Below are positions 1-11,294 of a stretch of DNA of 64,000 bases, piece after piece (the first letter of the stretch is position 1; each line of letters starts with the position of its first letter). The notes below the pieces were generated by a model. It saw only the letters and a program-made list of their open reading frames with translations. It searched no databases and was not told where the DNA came from. A program made the position numbers and the translations under genes. The stretch comes from Botryococcus braunii (Eukaryota; Chlorophyta; Trebouxiophyceae), in the NCBI GenBank assembly GCA_002005505.1, contig MVGU01001026.1, forward strand, positions 68,501-132,500, read 5' to 3'.

Positions 1-18
1 GAGGAGACCAAGTCACAC

Positions 19-2325
19 ATGCAACGTTTGAATAATGTGCAAGAATGTGTTCGAATGGAAGTTGGGGCCATGGGTGTCCGAGGGCAAGACGGGCTGACCC
101 GGCAGCAACGGTATGATCAGAGAGTAGCAGCACGTGAGACTGCAGCTGAGGTCACTGTGGAACATGATGGAGATGTGAGTGATGGAGAGAATAGGAGAAT
201 GTCAGAGGCCATTTGCCCAGGGGAAGCAACGGAAGCTCAGCCTAATGGACAGGACTTGGCCAGGCTGGAGGGCATGTCTGATCATGTAAGCGCTGAGAGT
301 GAGGCAAGAGAGGTCAGTTTGGAGATTTCCAATCAGACACTTGATGGACAAAGGGAGTCTTCAGATGGCCAGGCTCTGCGTGCTTGTGAGGGACACACTG
401 GGGAGTCACAGGTGTGTTGTGAGAGTACAAGCGTGGATGAGAGAGACACCACTGCAGGGTGTCGCACAGTGCCAGATTATGCTGCGCCTTTGAGTGATGA
501 GTGCATTTGGGACATGATGAGTGATGTAAGACCCAGATTGAGTGGAGCAGCATGTGAATCCTCCAAGGAGAGAAAGCTGCAGACACCTCCAGAGTGGGAG
601 AGAGTCAGAGAGGTGTGTAACGCAGTAACCTCGAGCGAAAGAGTAGTGGAAGCACGTGCGTGTGAGCCTAGAGAGGATAGCCATGTTGTGCATGATCACA
701 ATCTGAATCCTGTAAAGGGTAAGATACCTGGGGTGAGGTGGTCCAAGGTGCCAATCCCTGGAAACCTCAGGGAGGCGCAAAGATCCCCTCAATTCTGGCG
801 CCAGGCAATGCAAGAGGAGCAAGATTCTCTTGATGCGCACGAGGTGATGGAGTACGTTGAGAGACCCAGGGGACACAAGGTGATCCCTGTGCATTGGATC
901 TTCTCTGTGAAGACTGATGCACATGGGAACGTGTTGAGATTTAAGGCTCGGCTTGTAGCCCAGGGCTGTAGACAGATTCCTGGAGTTGATGTAGATGAGG
1001 TCTTTGCACCCACCAGTAGCTATGGGTCCAGGAGGACTTTGCTAGCAACTGCTGCAGCAAAGAACATGGAAATTCACCAGGTGGATATAAAGACCGCCTT
1101 TTTGAATGGTGAATTAGAGGAGGAGGTGTATGTGACACAGCCTCCTGGGTTTGATAATGGCAACCCCAACATTGTGTGCAGACTGCGTAAGGCCCTTTAT
1201 GGCCTGAAGCAGGCTCCCAGGGCTTGGCACAAGACCCTGAATGAGAAGCTGCTGAGTATGGGATATGAAGTGTGTAAGAGCGATGCGGGAGTTTACATAA
1301 AGAGACACGAGGATGGGGAGCTGTCATACATGCTTGTGTATGTTGATGATCTTTTGATTGTGGCAATGGGTGCGGAAGAGATAGAATGGGTGAAAAAGGA
1401 GCTGTTGGCAAGCTTCAAGATTCATGACCTTGGTGAAGTCAAGGACTTCTTGGGCTGCCAGATCCTGAGAGATAGAGAGAATCGGTGCTTATCACTGAGC
1501 TGCGTGCCTAAGATTGATGCACTGTGTGAGAAGTTTGGGGTGAGTGCTGAGTCACGTACAGTCGATACTCCCATGAGTAAAGACTTTGTGATGTCTGGGA
1601 TGCCGCAGGTTACAGTGGGTGAGACCAGCTTTGGGTCTGGGACTCCACTGCCTCCCGGGCATAGATATTGTGAGCTTGTTGGGTCTCTGTTGTATATTGC
1701 TAATACAACTCGACCTGATATAGCTCAGGCTGTGGGTGTTCTGTCCCGTTACCGGAACGCTCCCACCACTGCCCACATGAATGAGGGCTTGAGGGTATTG
1801 AGGTATCTTCAGTCTACTCGAGAGTGTGTCTTAGTGCTGGGAGGGAAAGGGCCTGTGTTAGAAGGTCATGTTGATGCAGATTATGCTGGCGATATTGACA
1901 GCAGGCATTCTACCTCGGGATATGTGCTATCAGTGTTTGGCAGTGCTGTGGTCTGGGGTAGTAAGAAGCAACACTCAGTTGCTACCTCCACTGTGGAGGC
2001 AGAATTCATGGCAACCAGTCTGGCTATTAAGGAGCTTAACTGGCTGCGTGGGTTCATGGAGGAAATCGGAACTCCTCCTTGGTCAGTGAAGCTATACTGT
2101 GACAATCAGGGGTGCATTGCTAACCTGAAAAACCCACTGTATAGCAAGTATACTAAGCACATTGCAGTGTGCTTCCACTTTGCACGTGAAGCTATTGCAA
2201 AGGGGCAGGTTACACTCTGCTATGTGGAGTCTGCAAGGAACAAGGCAGACATGCTGACAAAGCCTCTCGCTCGCCCTGCCTTCCAGATGCACAGGCGAGG
2301 GTTTGGACTTGTGAAGATGACATAG
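19..2325 (+). CDS. Ty1/copia retrotransposon Pol, C-terminal half (RT + RNase H)
   Basis: This open frame of 768 codons encodes the end of a Ty1/copia polyprotein. The reverse transcriptase (RVT_2 type) runs from about residue 270 to 510. It shows KARLVAQG, the QVDIKTAFLNGELEEEVY block near residue 355, ALYGLKQAPRAWH and the catalytic YVDD at about residue 441. RNase H follows, with DADYAGD near residue 620, STVEAEF near 657, YCDNQGC near 694 and the closing KADMLTKPL. Gag, protease and integrase are not in the window. The 5' part of this frame is low in recognisable motifs and may be the integrase-RT linker, so the true start is probably upstream of the window edge. No stop or frameshift interrupts the RT and RNase H, so the copy looks young. 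Confidence 0.95.
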   Translation: MQRLNNVQECVRMEVGAMGVRGQDGLTRQQRYDQRVAARETAAEVTVEHDGDVSDGENRRMSEAICPGEATEAQPNGQDLARLEGMSDHVSAESEAREVSLEISNQTLDGQRESSDGQALRACEGHTGESQVCCESTSVDERDTTAGCRTVPDYAAPLSDECIWDMMSDVRPRLSGAACESSKERKLQTPPEWERVREVCNAVTSSERVVEARACEPREDSHVVHDHNLNPVKGKIPGVRWSKVPIPGNLREAQRSPQFWRQAMQEEQDSLDAHEVMEYVERPRGHKVIPVHWIFSVKTDAHGNVLRFKARLVAQGCRQIPGVDVDEVFAPTSSYGSRRTLLATAAAKNMEIHQVDIKTAFLNGELEEEVYVTQPPGFDNGNPNIVCRLRKALYGLKQAPRAWHKTLNEKLLSMGYEVCKSDAGVYIKRHEDGELSYMLVYVDDLLIVAMGAEEIEWVKKELLASFKIHDLGEVKDFLGCQILRDRENRCLSLSCVPKIDALCEKFGVSAESRTVDTPMSKDFVMSGMPQVTVGETSFGSGTPLPPGHRYCELVGSLLYIANTTRPDIAQAVGVLSRYRNAPTTAHMNEGLRVLRYLQSTRECVLVLGGKGPVLEGHVDADYAGDIDSRHSTSGYVLSVFGSAVVWGSKKQHSVATSTVEAEFMATSLAIKELNWLRGFMEEIGTPPWSVKLYCDNQGCIANLKNPLYSKYTKHIAVCFHFAREAIAKGQVTLCYVESARNKADMLTKPLARPAFQMHRRGFGLVKMT

Positions 2326-2340
2326 GTGACAGGGTGCTGT

Positions 2341-2409
2341 CAAGGGGAAGTGTTGAATGAATTGGTCAATACTGTACTTAGTGACATCCCCTGTCACATG
2401 CCATCAACA
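2341..2409 (+). repeat. Polypurine tract and start of the copia 3' LTR
   Basis: A purine run (CAAGGGGAAG, 2341-2350) lies 15 bp after the Pol stop codon and is followed at 2351 by TGTTGA, the expected 5' end of a copia LTR. An exact inverted match, TCAACA, ends at 2409. A 59-bp LTR would be abnormally short and TATA-like A/T-rich sequence follows, so the true LTR end is probably further on. It cannot be fixed without the 5' LTR. Confidence 0.6.
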
Positions 2410-2583
2410 GCAGTGTAAACTATAGCCTTTATAGCCCTTTATGAACGGTATAGATCATACTCGTACCTCAATGACATAACACGTGACTTGTACGATATGC
2501 GTTCTCAATAGACATTACGTATGGTAGTACTTTAGGATCCCTGCAGTCCGAGCCATCCCTGGGCAGCCCAGGAACGGCTCGGT

Positions 2584-2724
2584 ACTTGTCCGAAGCATGT
2601 TGGTATCCTTGACCAACCTCTACTGTTGGAGAGTGCTGTGTGCTGTTCCTGGAAACGTTGTAGCGTGGACGGTTTTTCCCACAGGCTACGAACTGACGCT
2701 GCCGTCGTGCCATCACTGCAGGTG
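2584..2724 (+). repeat. 141-bp perfect direct repeat, copy 1
   Basis: This segment is identical by eye to 3066-3206, 482 bp away. It starts ACTTGTCCGAAGC and ends CACTGCAGGTG. The flanks of the two copies do not match. Copy 1 lies just downstream of the copia element and may be within its LTR. Confidence 0.95.
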
Positions 2725-3065
2725 TGTTTAGGATTCTCAAAGTCGTTCCAGATATGATTGTGCTCAAACATTCAGACCAGTTAGATATTACTGCTGTGTG
2801 CATTGATGAGAGTGCATGACGAGAGCGCACTGAATGTTTGACCTCATTGAGACTTATGTTGACGTCCACCGTTGTGGCGGTAAGATAGTTTCACTGTACA
2901 AACATCACAAAGAGACCTTGCTGAGTTACTGATGAACTATTATTGTATTCTAGTGACGTAAAGTAGACATCGCAAGGCCTCTTTGGTGCTGAACTCTGCT
3001 ATCAGGCAATGCGTAGTGTTACGTGGTCTTTAGCAAGAGTGAGAGCAGTTAACATCATTTGTAAG

Positions 3066-3206
3066 ACTTGTCCGAAGCATGTTGGTATCCTTGACCAACC
3101 TCTACTGTTGGAGAGTGCTGTGTGCTGTTCCTGGAAACGTTGTAGCGTGGACGGTTTTTCCCACAGGCTACGAACTGACGCTGCCGTCGTGCCATCACTG
3201 CAGGTG
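3066..3206 (+). repeat. 141-bp perfect direct repeat, copy 2
   Basis: Second identical copy of 2584-2724. The sequence between the copies (2725-3065) and the stretch after it to about 4265 show no convincing exon on either strand. Confidence 0.95.
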
Positions 3207-4265
3207 ACGCCGCAAGCAGAAATGCTTGACTATACTTAAGTGTTGAACATCTGTGTCTTCATAAGTTGCGGGGGTTATCCTTATGAGTGAAGATCAGGGA
3301 GACACGTATCGTGCAAGATATTTGATAGCGTGAGCAAGGATTTCAAGTTATGGAGCCTCAATTGCGTTAGCATAAGAAGACTCTAAATGTAACGACTTGC
3401 CTAGCACTATCAATGATTGATGCATGTGTGAAGACAGCAAGTGTATTGCTTAAGCCGTAAGGCCGCCACAAGAGCTGCCCAGCCTAATAAGACAACTGAT
3501 CACTCGCTCCGCTCATGCTTGCAGGTCTTCAGCCCATAACCTAAAAATAACAGTCATATCCGCCACCGAGGAGGAAAGGCACCATTGAGAGCTAAAAGCA
3601 TGAGCCATTCAGGCAGCCCTTTCTTTTCCACTTTATGTACATCATGCATATGCGTGGGAGATGACCAGTTAGTAAAGTCTGCAAGCATGTTGTAATGAAC
3701 ACATCCAGTTAAATCAAACGTTCGTACACGCAGGGCAGGGGCTGCAAAGCTCACGTTGAATAAGATGGCATTCGCACTTGCCGCTCGGAATGAGGTCTCG
3801 CGGTATTCGCATCAAATAAACTATAACTGACTGCTCGAGCGAGCAGCAAAATGAGTGTCCTCGAAATTGTGCGAGCGGAAGTTCGGATGCCTCTAGGCAG
3901 ACTGATGAGCCAACTGGAGCAACAAAGGTTGGATGGTGGGCTGGTGTGCGCAATGCCACGCAGTTTGCCTTTTTTGGTACCTTGTTGATGCTTGATATGC
4001 ATCTGGCCTGTGCAAAGAGCCAGATTTAGAGGAGGGCTTCGTGGGACACTGAACCGGACCTTAATAAGCCCAATCCTGAAGTCTACTTGGAAGTAGAGAT
4101 TGGTAGCCCTTCTTTTCCTTCAATTTTGATAGGCCACTGGAAGGCCTCAGAGAGGAATTGCATCTGCCCAGGCCACACTTTTATGTGAGTATGCGTGAAG
4201 TTTTGAGATCTTGAGGTTAGAGAAAGGGTAGGACCGGTCCCATTGGGACCGCAGCTGCTGCTTTA
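3207..4265. other. No gene seen upstream of the ankyrin gene
   Basis: Short open frames exist on both strands, but none has recognisable protein features or matching splice signals. I see only ordinary unique sequence here. Confidence 0.6.
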
Positions 4266-4316
4266 GGTACGTTCAAGGCACGTTCAGGCACGTTCAAAGC
4301 ACGTATAAAGCACGTT
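4266..4316 (+). promoter_or_regulatory. Five ACGT cores at 10-11 bp spacing
   Basis: ACGT cores start at 4269, 4280, 4290, 4301 and 4312, mostly in the context GCACGTTCA or GCACGT. The spacing is one turn of the double helix. ACGT is the core bound by plant bZIP and bHLH factors. The array lies about 180 bp upstream of the likely ankyrin-gene start codon at 4493, so a regulatory role is inferred. An alternative is a small degenerate tandem repeat. Confidence 0.45.
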
Positions 4317-4492
4317 GACATCATGTGTATCACATGTTCACCATCCCCCAGCAGTGACCGGGGGATAACGCGCATAAACTGCACTTTCGGGCGGCAAAAA
4401 GCACTCGGAACCCGGGTCTAGCTCCAAGAACATGCCTGAGAGGGTGGCAGCCAGGCAACCAAAACAAGTGGGGCCCTGCAGCAAGCTTGGCC

Positions 4493-7400
4493 ATGCATGA
4501 GGATCATGCAGACGGAGGAGGGGGTGTTGCTCCGGATAGTATGGGCCGACGCAGTGAGACCAAGTTCACAACAGCCGTCATTGCTGCCTGTAAGGTTGGG
4601 ACTTTAGAGCAGCTGATGTGTCACTTGGAGCAGCACCCTGAGTTATTGAACGCTTCCGATAGTGAAGGTGTGCATACGTTGCCGTCGGCCTTGTCTGTTC
4701 TAGCACAACGGCTCGCAGGGGGGTTCAAGCACGCGTCTTATTTTTTGGGCGCAGCCTCTGGGCGCAGTACTAGTTGCAAATGAGAATGTTTCTGCTTCCT
4801 CTCGGTGATTAAATAGAACTTGGCGCTGTACGCTACACCTAGGGCTTTATGGGGTAATAGTCATTGCGTTGCAGGACGAACCCCACTATTTTATGCGGCG
4901 GGTCTTGGACATGACAGCTGTGTGGAGGAGCTCCTTCGAAGGAATAATATTGACGTCACAGCTGTAGACTGCGAGGGGGATACAGCGCTTCATATGGCAG
5001 CGTGCGGGCACGCCATGGCGGCCTACCTCATCGCACAGGCGGCGCCTGCCTGTGTGCTGACCAGGAACAAGCATAATAAAACACCCATCGACATTGCAGT
5101 CTTCCGTAAGCGGTCAGAGGTACGGGCCTGCAGAGCTTTGTCGGCCAGGTTGGGCTCACGAGCTGACGTCCTCCCTTTTCTCGCTCCTTATAAAATGCAA
5201 CAACCAGAGTGCCTAATCTGGATTTCCTCGGAGTCGCAACTAGTTCAAGTTTCAGCAGATGCTGGTCTGTGTTTCAGAGGGCTTTTGGTGGGGTGCTTAA
5301 GTGTGGGGAGTACTGTCAAGTGATATTTGCTCAAGCATTTTGATTGCAGGTCTTAAATGCCATGCTCCTTGCATGTGCAAGCAAGGCAGATGGTGCTGGT
5401 GTCTCTGCAATGCGGGAGCTTTTGGCTGCTGGTGCTGTTCCTGATACGTGGGCTCCAAATGGAAACTCGGTGGGTTTTCCCACATGGACCTACAATGAGG
5501 GGCTCAAACATTCAAGGATTTCTGCTCCATCTGCTGGGCGCTGGCCTTTAAAGCAAGTTTTCACTCTTAAAAGACAAATTCTCATGGGAAGGTTGCAGTG
5601 CCTGGAGTGACACACATGTGGGCAACGATAAAAATGAAGTGGGTTGCTATTTTGCAGGCAGATTGAAGTTAGGTTTTAGAGCAGCTAGGCAGTGCTTACC
5701 AAGGGTTCAAGCGGTTTAAAAGTGCTGGGTTTTGGAGTGATGTTGTCTGCTTGCGACTTCTTTGTGCTTGACGTGTGGTGGCGGTAATAGATTCAACCTT
5801 GTCGTCTTGAATGGGCATATACCCGGTTATTGACTGGGGTAACATCCTTGCAGGCCCTGATGCTGGCAGCTTCAGCCAATAATGCAGATGCAATACGACT
5901 CCTTCTCGAGGCCAAGGCCTCCGTGGAGCTCAAGGTAGATTTCTTTGTGATTCATACGAGCTTTTAGCAGCCAAACAACATTGTTGCCTCATACTGCTTG
6001 CCGTCATCATGTTCCTCCTCTGTGCCATGCCGGGGTTCTGGGTCCCCCACTAAGGGTGACTGCTGGAGAGACTTAGTGTGATTGTCGTACAAAGGACCAT
6101 GCATTTTTTCTGGTTGGCATCATGGTCGTGCGCTTTTGGTGCCCCCAATCCGTTGAAGTTGTCCTAGACACATTTTCTTCATCCCCCATCTGTTCAGGCC
6201 ACCTTTTGGGGGTATTGGATTCCTCCAGCCTGAAGTTGGATTTCACGCAGGATGTCATGGGCCGTTCAGCTTTGATATTCGCAGCGGCACACGGTGCACA
6301 GCTAGCAGTGCAGGAGTTGCTGCAGGGAGGGGCTAGTTTGGCTCTCCGAGACAAGCGTGGTCGATGCGTCCTGGACTATGCACCTGAAGGGAGCGGGGTT
6401 CATGGAATTCTGAAATCACGGTGAGGTGCTTTGTTTGATGATAAAAAATTATCCCAGCAGGGACTTGCGTAATCATCCTAGCAGAGGACAGGGGTGGGAG
6501 GGGGAGATGGAGGGGGGGGAGGAGAGAGAGAGAGGGGGGGGGGAGGAGAGGGCGAGAGTCCAAAAGGGGGGGGGGGAGAATTGGAAAGTTTTTCTAGGAG
6601 CAACTGGTATTTGACATCACCAGACTAATCCCATGTGGGTTGGAATGAGGGTTCTTTACAGCAGGTTGGCTGACTCGTGGTTTCTGTTTCCACAGCATGG
6701 AGGAGCTGGAGGAAAAGGCCCAGGCTTTCCAAGCAGCTTTGCTGGCAGAGGAGGAGGTGCAGGAAGTGGCCAAAGCCAAGAAAAAGTCCAAGCAGAAGCG
6801 GTCCAAGCGGTCAGGCCAGGGGGGTACCAAAGCAAAGGCATCTTCAGGGGTTGCTCCTGATGAACCATTGCAGCCGTCTCCTGTTTCTTCTGTTGCGGAT
6901 CAACAGGGCCATTCTAAGGATATGGAGGCCCCTGCATCCCCGTATATGGCGGCTGGGGACAGCAGCAGGAGCCCTGCGTCAGAAGCAGTCATGGCGGGCG
7001 CAGAGGAGTGCGAAGGTGATGCAGCAGCAACACCGTCTAGGACGCCTGAAGATAACACCGAGAGCATTCGAACAGAAACGGCTGTGCCAGATGCGGAGTG
7101 TTCAGGTGGGGCAGTTAGTGAAAGCAAAGAAGCAGAGCAAGAGAACGCATCACAACTACATAATGACAGCCTGGACTGGACTGAAGTTGTGAGGAAACCT
7201 GTCCGAAAAGTGGGACTGAAGGCGGGAACCAAGCCCGCCCCATTGCCTCCGGATCGGGATGCTGGGCGAGGCCGTGATGTCAAGCGGTGTCCAAGTCTCA
7301 CATCACTGACGGATTCGATGGGTTCTGTGGAGTCGTTCGGGACTGATATCTCGTTTCGGGGCCGAGCAAGAGGGACGCTGGGCCGGTTTGCATCGTCTGC

Positions 7401-9139
7401 TCTCTCCGGCCACCCGTACACCCCCTCTCGTTCCACAACCACTAGCCGCGACCAGTCTCCCACCCGTCCTGCAAGCTCAGGGCCCAAGCCGGGCACGTGG
7501 GCTTCCCGCGTGCTACAGAAACCTGCTGGTGGGTGCAACTTTGCGCCTCCTAGACTTAAGTGCTGTGGGGAAAATTGGGCTCCCGACTTGATTTTGGTGC
7601 TGCTTTGACTAAAATAATTTACGACTGAGTTGTTATTCAACTGATTAAATTGTCTTTAGAGTGGGTGCGAATCCGCTTCTGGGGTTGGTTAACACCCTCA
7701 GAACTGTGATTTCCAAAGGGTTGTCTGACGTGTGTCGAAGTGGTTTGCTATGTGCCACTTCCAAGGTTTTCCATTTTGTGGAAGGGCACTACTGGAGGGT
7801 TCGAAGGTGTTTTTGGACTTTTTGCTTGTTGGAACGGCTTCTGATCGCCTGCATTCGGAGGAAAGTGAATTTGTGACGCATTGGGGACTGGGGATGTTGC
7901 CCCACTGTGTGTGAGAGCTAATGGGGGTTTTCCAAGTATGCCTGTTCTGAGGGTCTCCACCCAGGGACTGCACAATTGTACATGACAGCCTCTCCTTCTC
8001 GTATGTGAAGCTATGCTGCACTTTGAAGTCAATGTTCATGGGTCCCACCCGTTTATCTGAGGGTTCTGGTCTCTCTGCTGAAGGGTATTGACCCCTCTGT
8101 GAGGGACATTATGAGGAGCGGTGCTTGGCATGACGCTTTCGAGTATCGCGCATCCCCTGCGCACGCACCTCGGTCCTGTTAACACAGAAGTAACCCGAGC
8201 ATGCAGGGTCAATGTCTGAGCAAATGGGGTTGGCTTACAGGGAGTTCGGTCGCGCCGGTCAAGCGGAGCGAGCCAGTCCCCGTGCCTCAGACCAGCCCGA
8301 GGAAGCTTGCTGGGTCTCTGGGCGCCTACTCTACTGCAAATGGTGACTCAGCCGCTGTTGCACCCTCCAGTTTAGACGCTGCCGTAACAGGGAACCTCAA
8401 CATGGTCCACGAAATTTTCCCCCCAACGCCACCCGTATGCGACGTGAAGCCAACCGACACCCGGAAGCCCTTCTTGGGCTGGACCTCCTCGTCTAGCGAC
8501 GCGTCCTACGACTTTGTTTCCAATCCGCCTGAGATGCAGGAGGGGGGCGCATCGAGAGATCCTTCATTCGATTTGGCTTTTGAGAGCCAGCAGGGGGCTT
8601 GTTTGCAAGGGGCTGCGTCGAGGAATGCCTCGCTCGATTTGGTTTTCGAGAGCGAGCAGGAGGCCTCTGTGCACGAGCCAGTCGACCCGGCCACCGAGAG
8701 GCGGCAGGCCCGCTGTCGGCCCTACTGGCATGAGGCGGCATCAAGGGGTGCCTCGTGTGTTTCGGCTTTTGCACCGTCAGAGGCCCCCCCTGGGGCCCCA
8801 TCACGTGAGGGCCAGTCGAGGAGCGCCTTGCGGAATTCCGCCTTTGCGGCGCCCTTGCTTCAGGCTGTGGGCGGAGGACATGAGAATGATGCCAGCGCTT
8901 CTGACTGTGGAAGGAGCCTTGGGAATGATGATCGACATGACAGTTCATGCGGTAGCCAGTCTAGCGGGGGGGGCCTGTTGGCCCTTGGGCAGCCAGGAAC
9001 TTCAGAGCAGGAGTCTTATCTTGGGGAGGTGGCCGCCCTGCAGCGGCACGTCAAGCACCTGCAAATAGCTCTTCATGATGCAGAAACCCGTTACTCCCGC
9101 CAGCTGGCGGCCCTCGTTGAGGTGGGAGACACATGCGGA

Positions 9140-9190
<51 letters not shown>

Positions 9191-9335
9191 GGAGGGGAGG
9201 GGGGGGGAAAGGGGGAGGAATAGGTTTGAGGTTCCGAGAGAGGCACGTTCAAACAGCATGTGTTTGCGCACAGTGGGACTGGCAGGACGTGCATATAGGT
9301 ATGTGCTTAGATGGGTGTTATGGGGGGCGGGGGGG

Positions 9336-9392
<57 letters not shown>

Positions 9393-10796
9393 GGGGGGGG
9401 GGTGCGCGCATAGCAAGTCTGCCTGCATGTGCATGTCTTTGTGGGCTGGGGGTACAAGCGGCGCAAGCATGCCGTACACTGATGAGCATGTTAGCAAGGG
9501 CATGCACCTGTGAAGGGGGGGGGGGAGGGGACACAAGTGGTTGATGGTGGATGTATGGTATCACTGACGGATGTGTTCCCGATGTGCAGAATGCGGCCCG
9601 AAATCAAGAAGCTGCAGTTCAGGAGGCCATTCAGCAGGAGCGAGCGGCCACGTCGTTTGGCCAGGGGCCATCGGTCTCCTGCCCAGGTTCAAGGCTGTTA
9701 CCTGCAACACCAGCCCTTCTCCCGCATGCCGCAGCAAACTCCCTCCTTGCAAACATCGTGGCGGCCAAAGCCCCAGCACTCTCAACGTTCTTGTCACAGG
9801 AGTTGGCGGATTCGGAGTTGCGATCCCAACCCTTGAGCATGCCCTTGCAGTCCCGCGGCATCAACAACTGTCCCTCCGGCCTGGCCCGCTCCTGCGGTCC
9901 TGCCACCTCTGTCCTGTCACAACAGGGAGACTACGTCAGCGCTGGCTTCATGGGCCCTTCCAGTTCCCCCTATTCAGCAACCCAAGCTCCACTTCAACCC
10001 CTTAGGTCCTCAGCGTTTGCGGGAGCCTCGCGCCATTGTCCCACGACACCATCTCGCACCTCCATGGAAATTGCCAACAGCTCTGAAGTGGATATTGGAG
10101 GCCCCTTGCCTGTTTGGGCATCTCCTGCATATTTTGATGCCGCGAGAGGGCATTCTGGAAGCCTTGCAGGGTGTCCCGCCGTCAACAGCAGCCCCCGGAC
10201 CTCGTTGGACCTTCGTAGAGGCTCGGGCGCGATGGGACGCGACTCTCTTGATGCCCCTTCTGGGTGGTCTGGAGCAGCGTCAAGCTTGGGACAAAATCAT
10301 TCTGCGGCCTCCCTGCATGTTGAGGCTTCCGCTCCGTCTCCAAGGACGTCCTTGGACGATCCGCTTGGGTTTGTCACTGTGAGAGGGCGGTTGGGCTTGT
10401 CTTGTGGGTCGGAGCCTTCTGTAGGTTCGGGACCCCCTAGTTGTACCTACTTGGGGCTGGCGTCCATGCGGCCGGACTTTCAACCTATGCACCCCAGCAT
10501 TTCTCATGGGGAGGCGCCCCTGGGGCTCCCCATCCCGGGACGGAGCTTGCCCAGCATGTCGCTCTATGGGGGCCTGCATCACAATTCCCCCCTGGATCGC
10601 GTCCTGGCTTCATCCATATCAACTCCAATCTGGGGGCAGCAGGCCTCCAGCACCGGAGACGTTGAGACAGACAAGTGCGTGACTTTTGCTTGCTCTTCAC
10701 ACATGGTCGCAGGTCAAACCTTGGCAAGGATTGTGGTACAGGTCTGAGTAGAGATGTGCAGGCGTGCTTGCGGGTGTGCAGGCGCGGGGAGGGGGG

Positions 10797-10855
<59 letters not shown>

Positions 10856-11294
10856 TGTGTGGGTGTGGGCGTGTTTGTGTGTGAGGGGGGGGGGGGGGAG
10901 GATTGTGCGTACGCGTGAGCGAGTGTGCCTGCGAATGCTTGACAGTGTGAAAGTAATGGCTGGAAGTTGGGCATGCGTTGACTGTAGGGCTGCTAGCAAG
11001 CAAGTAGGGCTGGTAGTAAGCAAAGTAAACAGCGACAGGCCGTCCTTTTGGCATTTGCGCTTGTGAACGGGACATTCTGTACTTTGTGTAAAGCGTATTC
11101 GGAGGAATGTGCAGAGGAGTGTGGGTGTGGGGTTTCGAGGCGTGCCTGCAGGGACTTGAGAGTTGTTGTGCGTGGAAGAGCCTGGTGGGTGACACAGCTG
11201 CTGACGCAAAGTGTTGGGGTCTGCAGTGAGGGTCTTCCTGCACCAATAGATGCATTCACCCTTTCAGAATCTGAAGGAGCATCTTTGGAAGTAA
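4493..11294 (+). CDS. Ankyrin-repeat, coiled-coil, Ser/Pro-rich protein (nine exons)
   Basis: Exons: 4493-4667, 4875-5119, 5350-5469, 5854-5934, 6251-6420, 6696-7528, 8241-9121, 9590-10678, 11268-11294 (the last is tentative). All junctions are GT-AG and in phase, giving 1206 aa. Residues about 25-265 hold ankyrin repeats, for example GRTPLFYAAGLGH, EGDTALHMAACGH, ALMLAASANNADAIRLLLEA and GRSALIFAAAHGA. A charged helix with a nuclear-localisation-like KKKSKQKRSKRS follows. The rest is Ser/Pro/Gly-rich apart from a coiled coil (about 800-857) that crosses the exon 7/8 junction. Arg-Thr-Ser-Leu-Asp-like motifs recur in exons 7-8 and could be phosphosites. The ankyrins suggest a protein-binding scaffold; I do not recognise the family. 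A short out-of-frame upstream ORF starts at 4432. Introns hold poly(T) and (TG)n tracts. Confidence 0.8.
9143..9189 (+). repeat. Poly(T) tract, 47 bp, joined to a G-rich run
   Basis: An uninterrupted T run begins 22 bp after the exon 7 donor of the ankyrin gene and passes directly into a G-rich run. Similar T(n)G(n) junctions occur at 27063, 41277, 41448 and 42053. Confidence 0.95.
9336..9391 (+). repeat. (TG)n microsatellite
   Basis: Perfect dinucleotide tract in the same ankyrin-gene intron as the poly(T) run, between exons 7 and 8. Confidence 0.95.
10799..10857 (+). repeat. (TG)n microsatellite
   Basis: Nearly perfect TG tract in the last intron of the ankyrin gene model, flanked by G runs. 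Confidence 0.95.

Noticed and set aside
2351..2409. A complete 59-bp LTR with TGTTGA/TCAACA ends
   Set aside because: It is too short for a copia LTR and likely promoter sequence follows. The inverted match may be chance.
6900..7640. 246-codon minus-strand frame
   Set aside because: It lies opposite exon 6 of the ankyrin gene, whose frame and splice phases are well supported.
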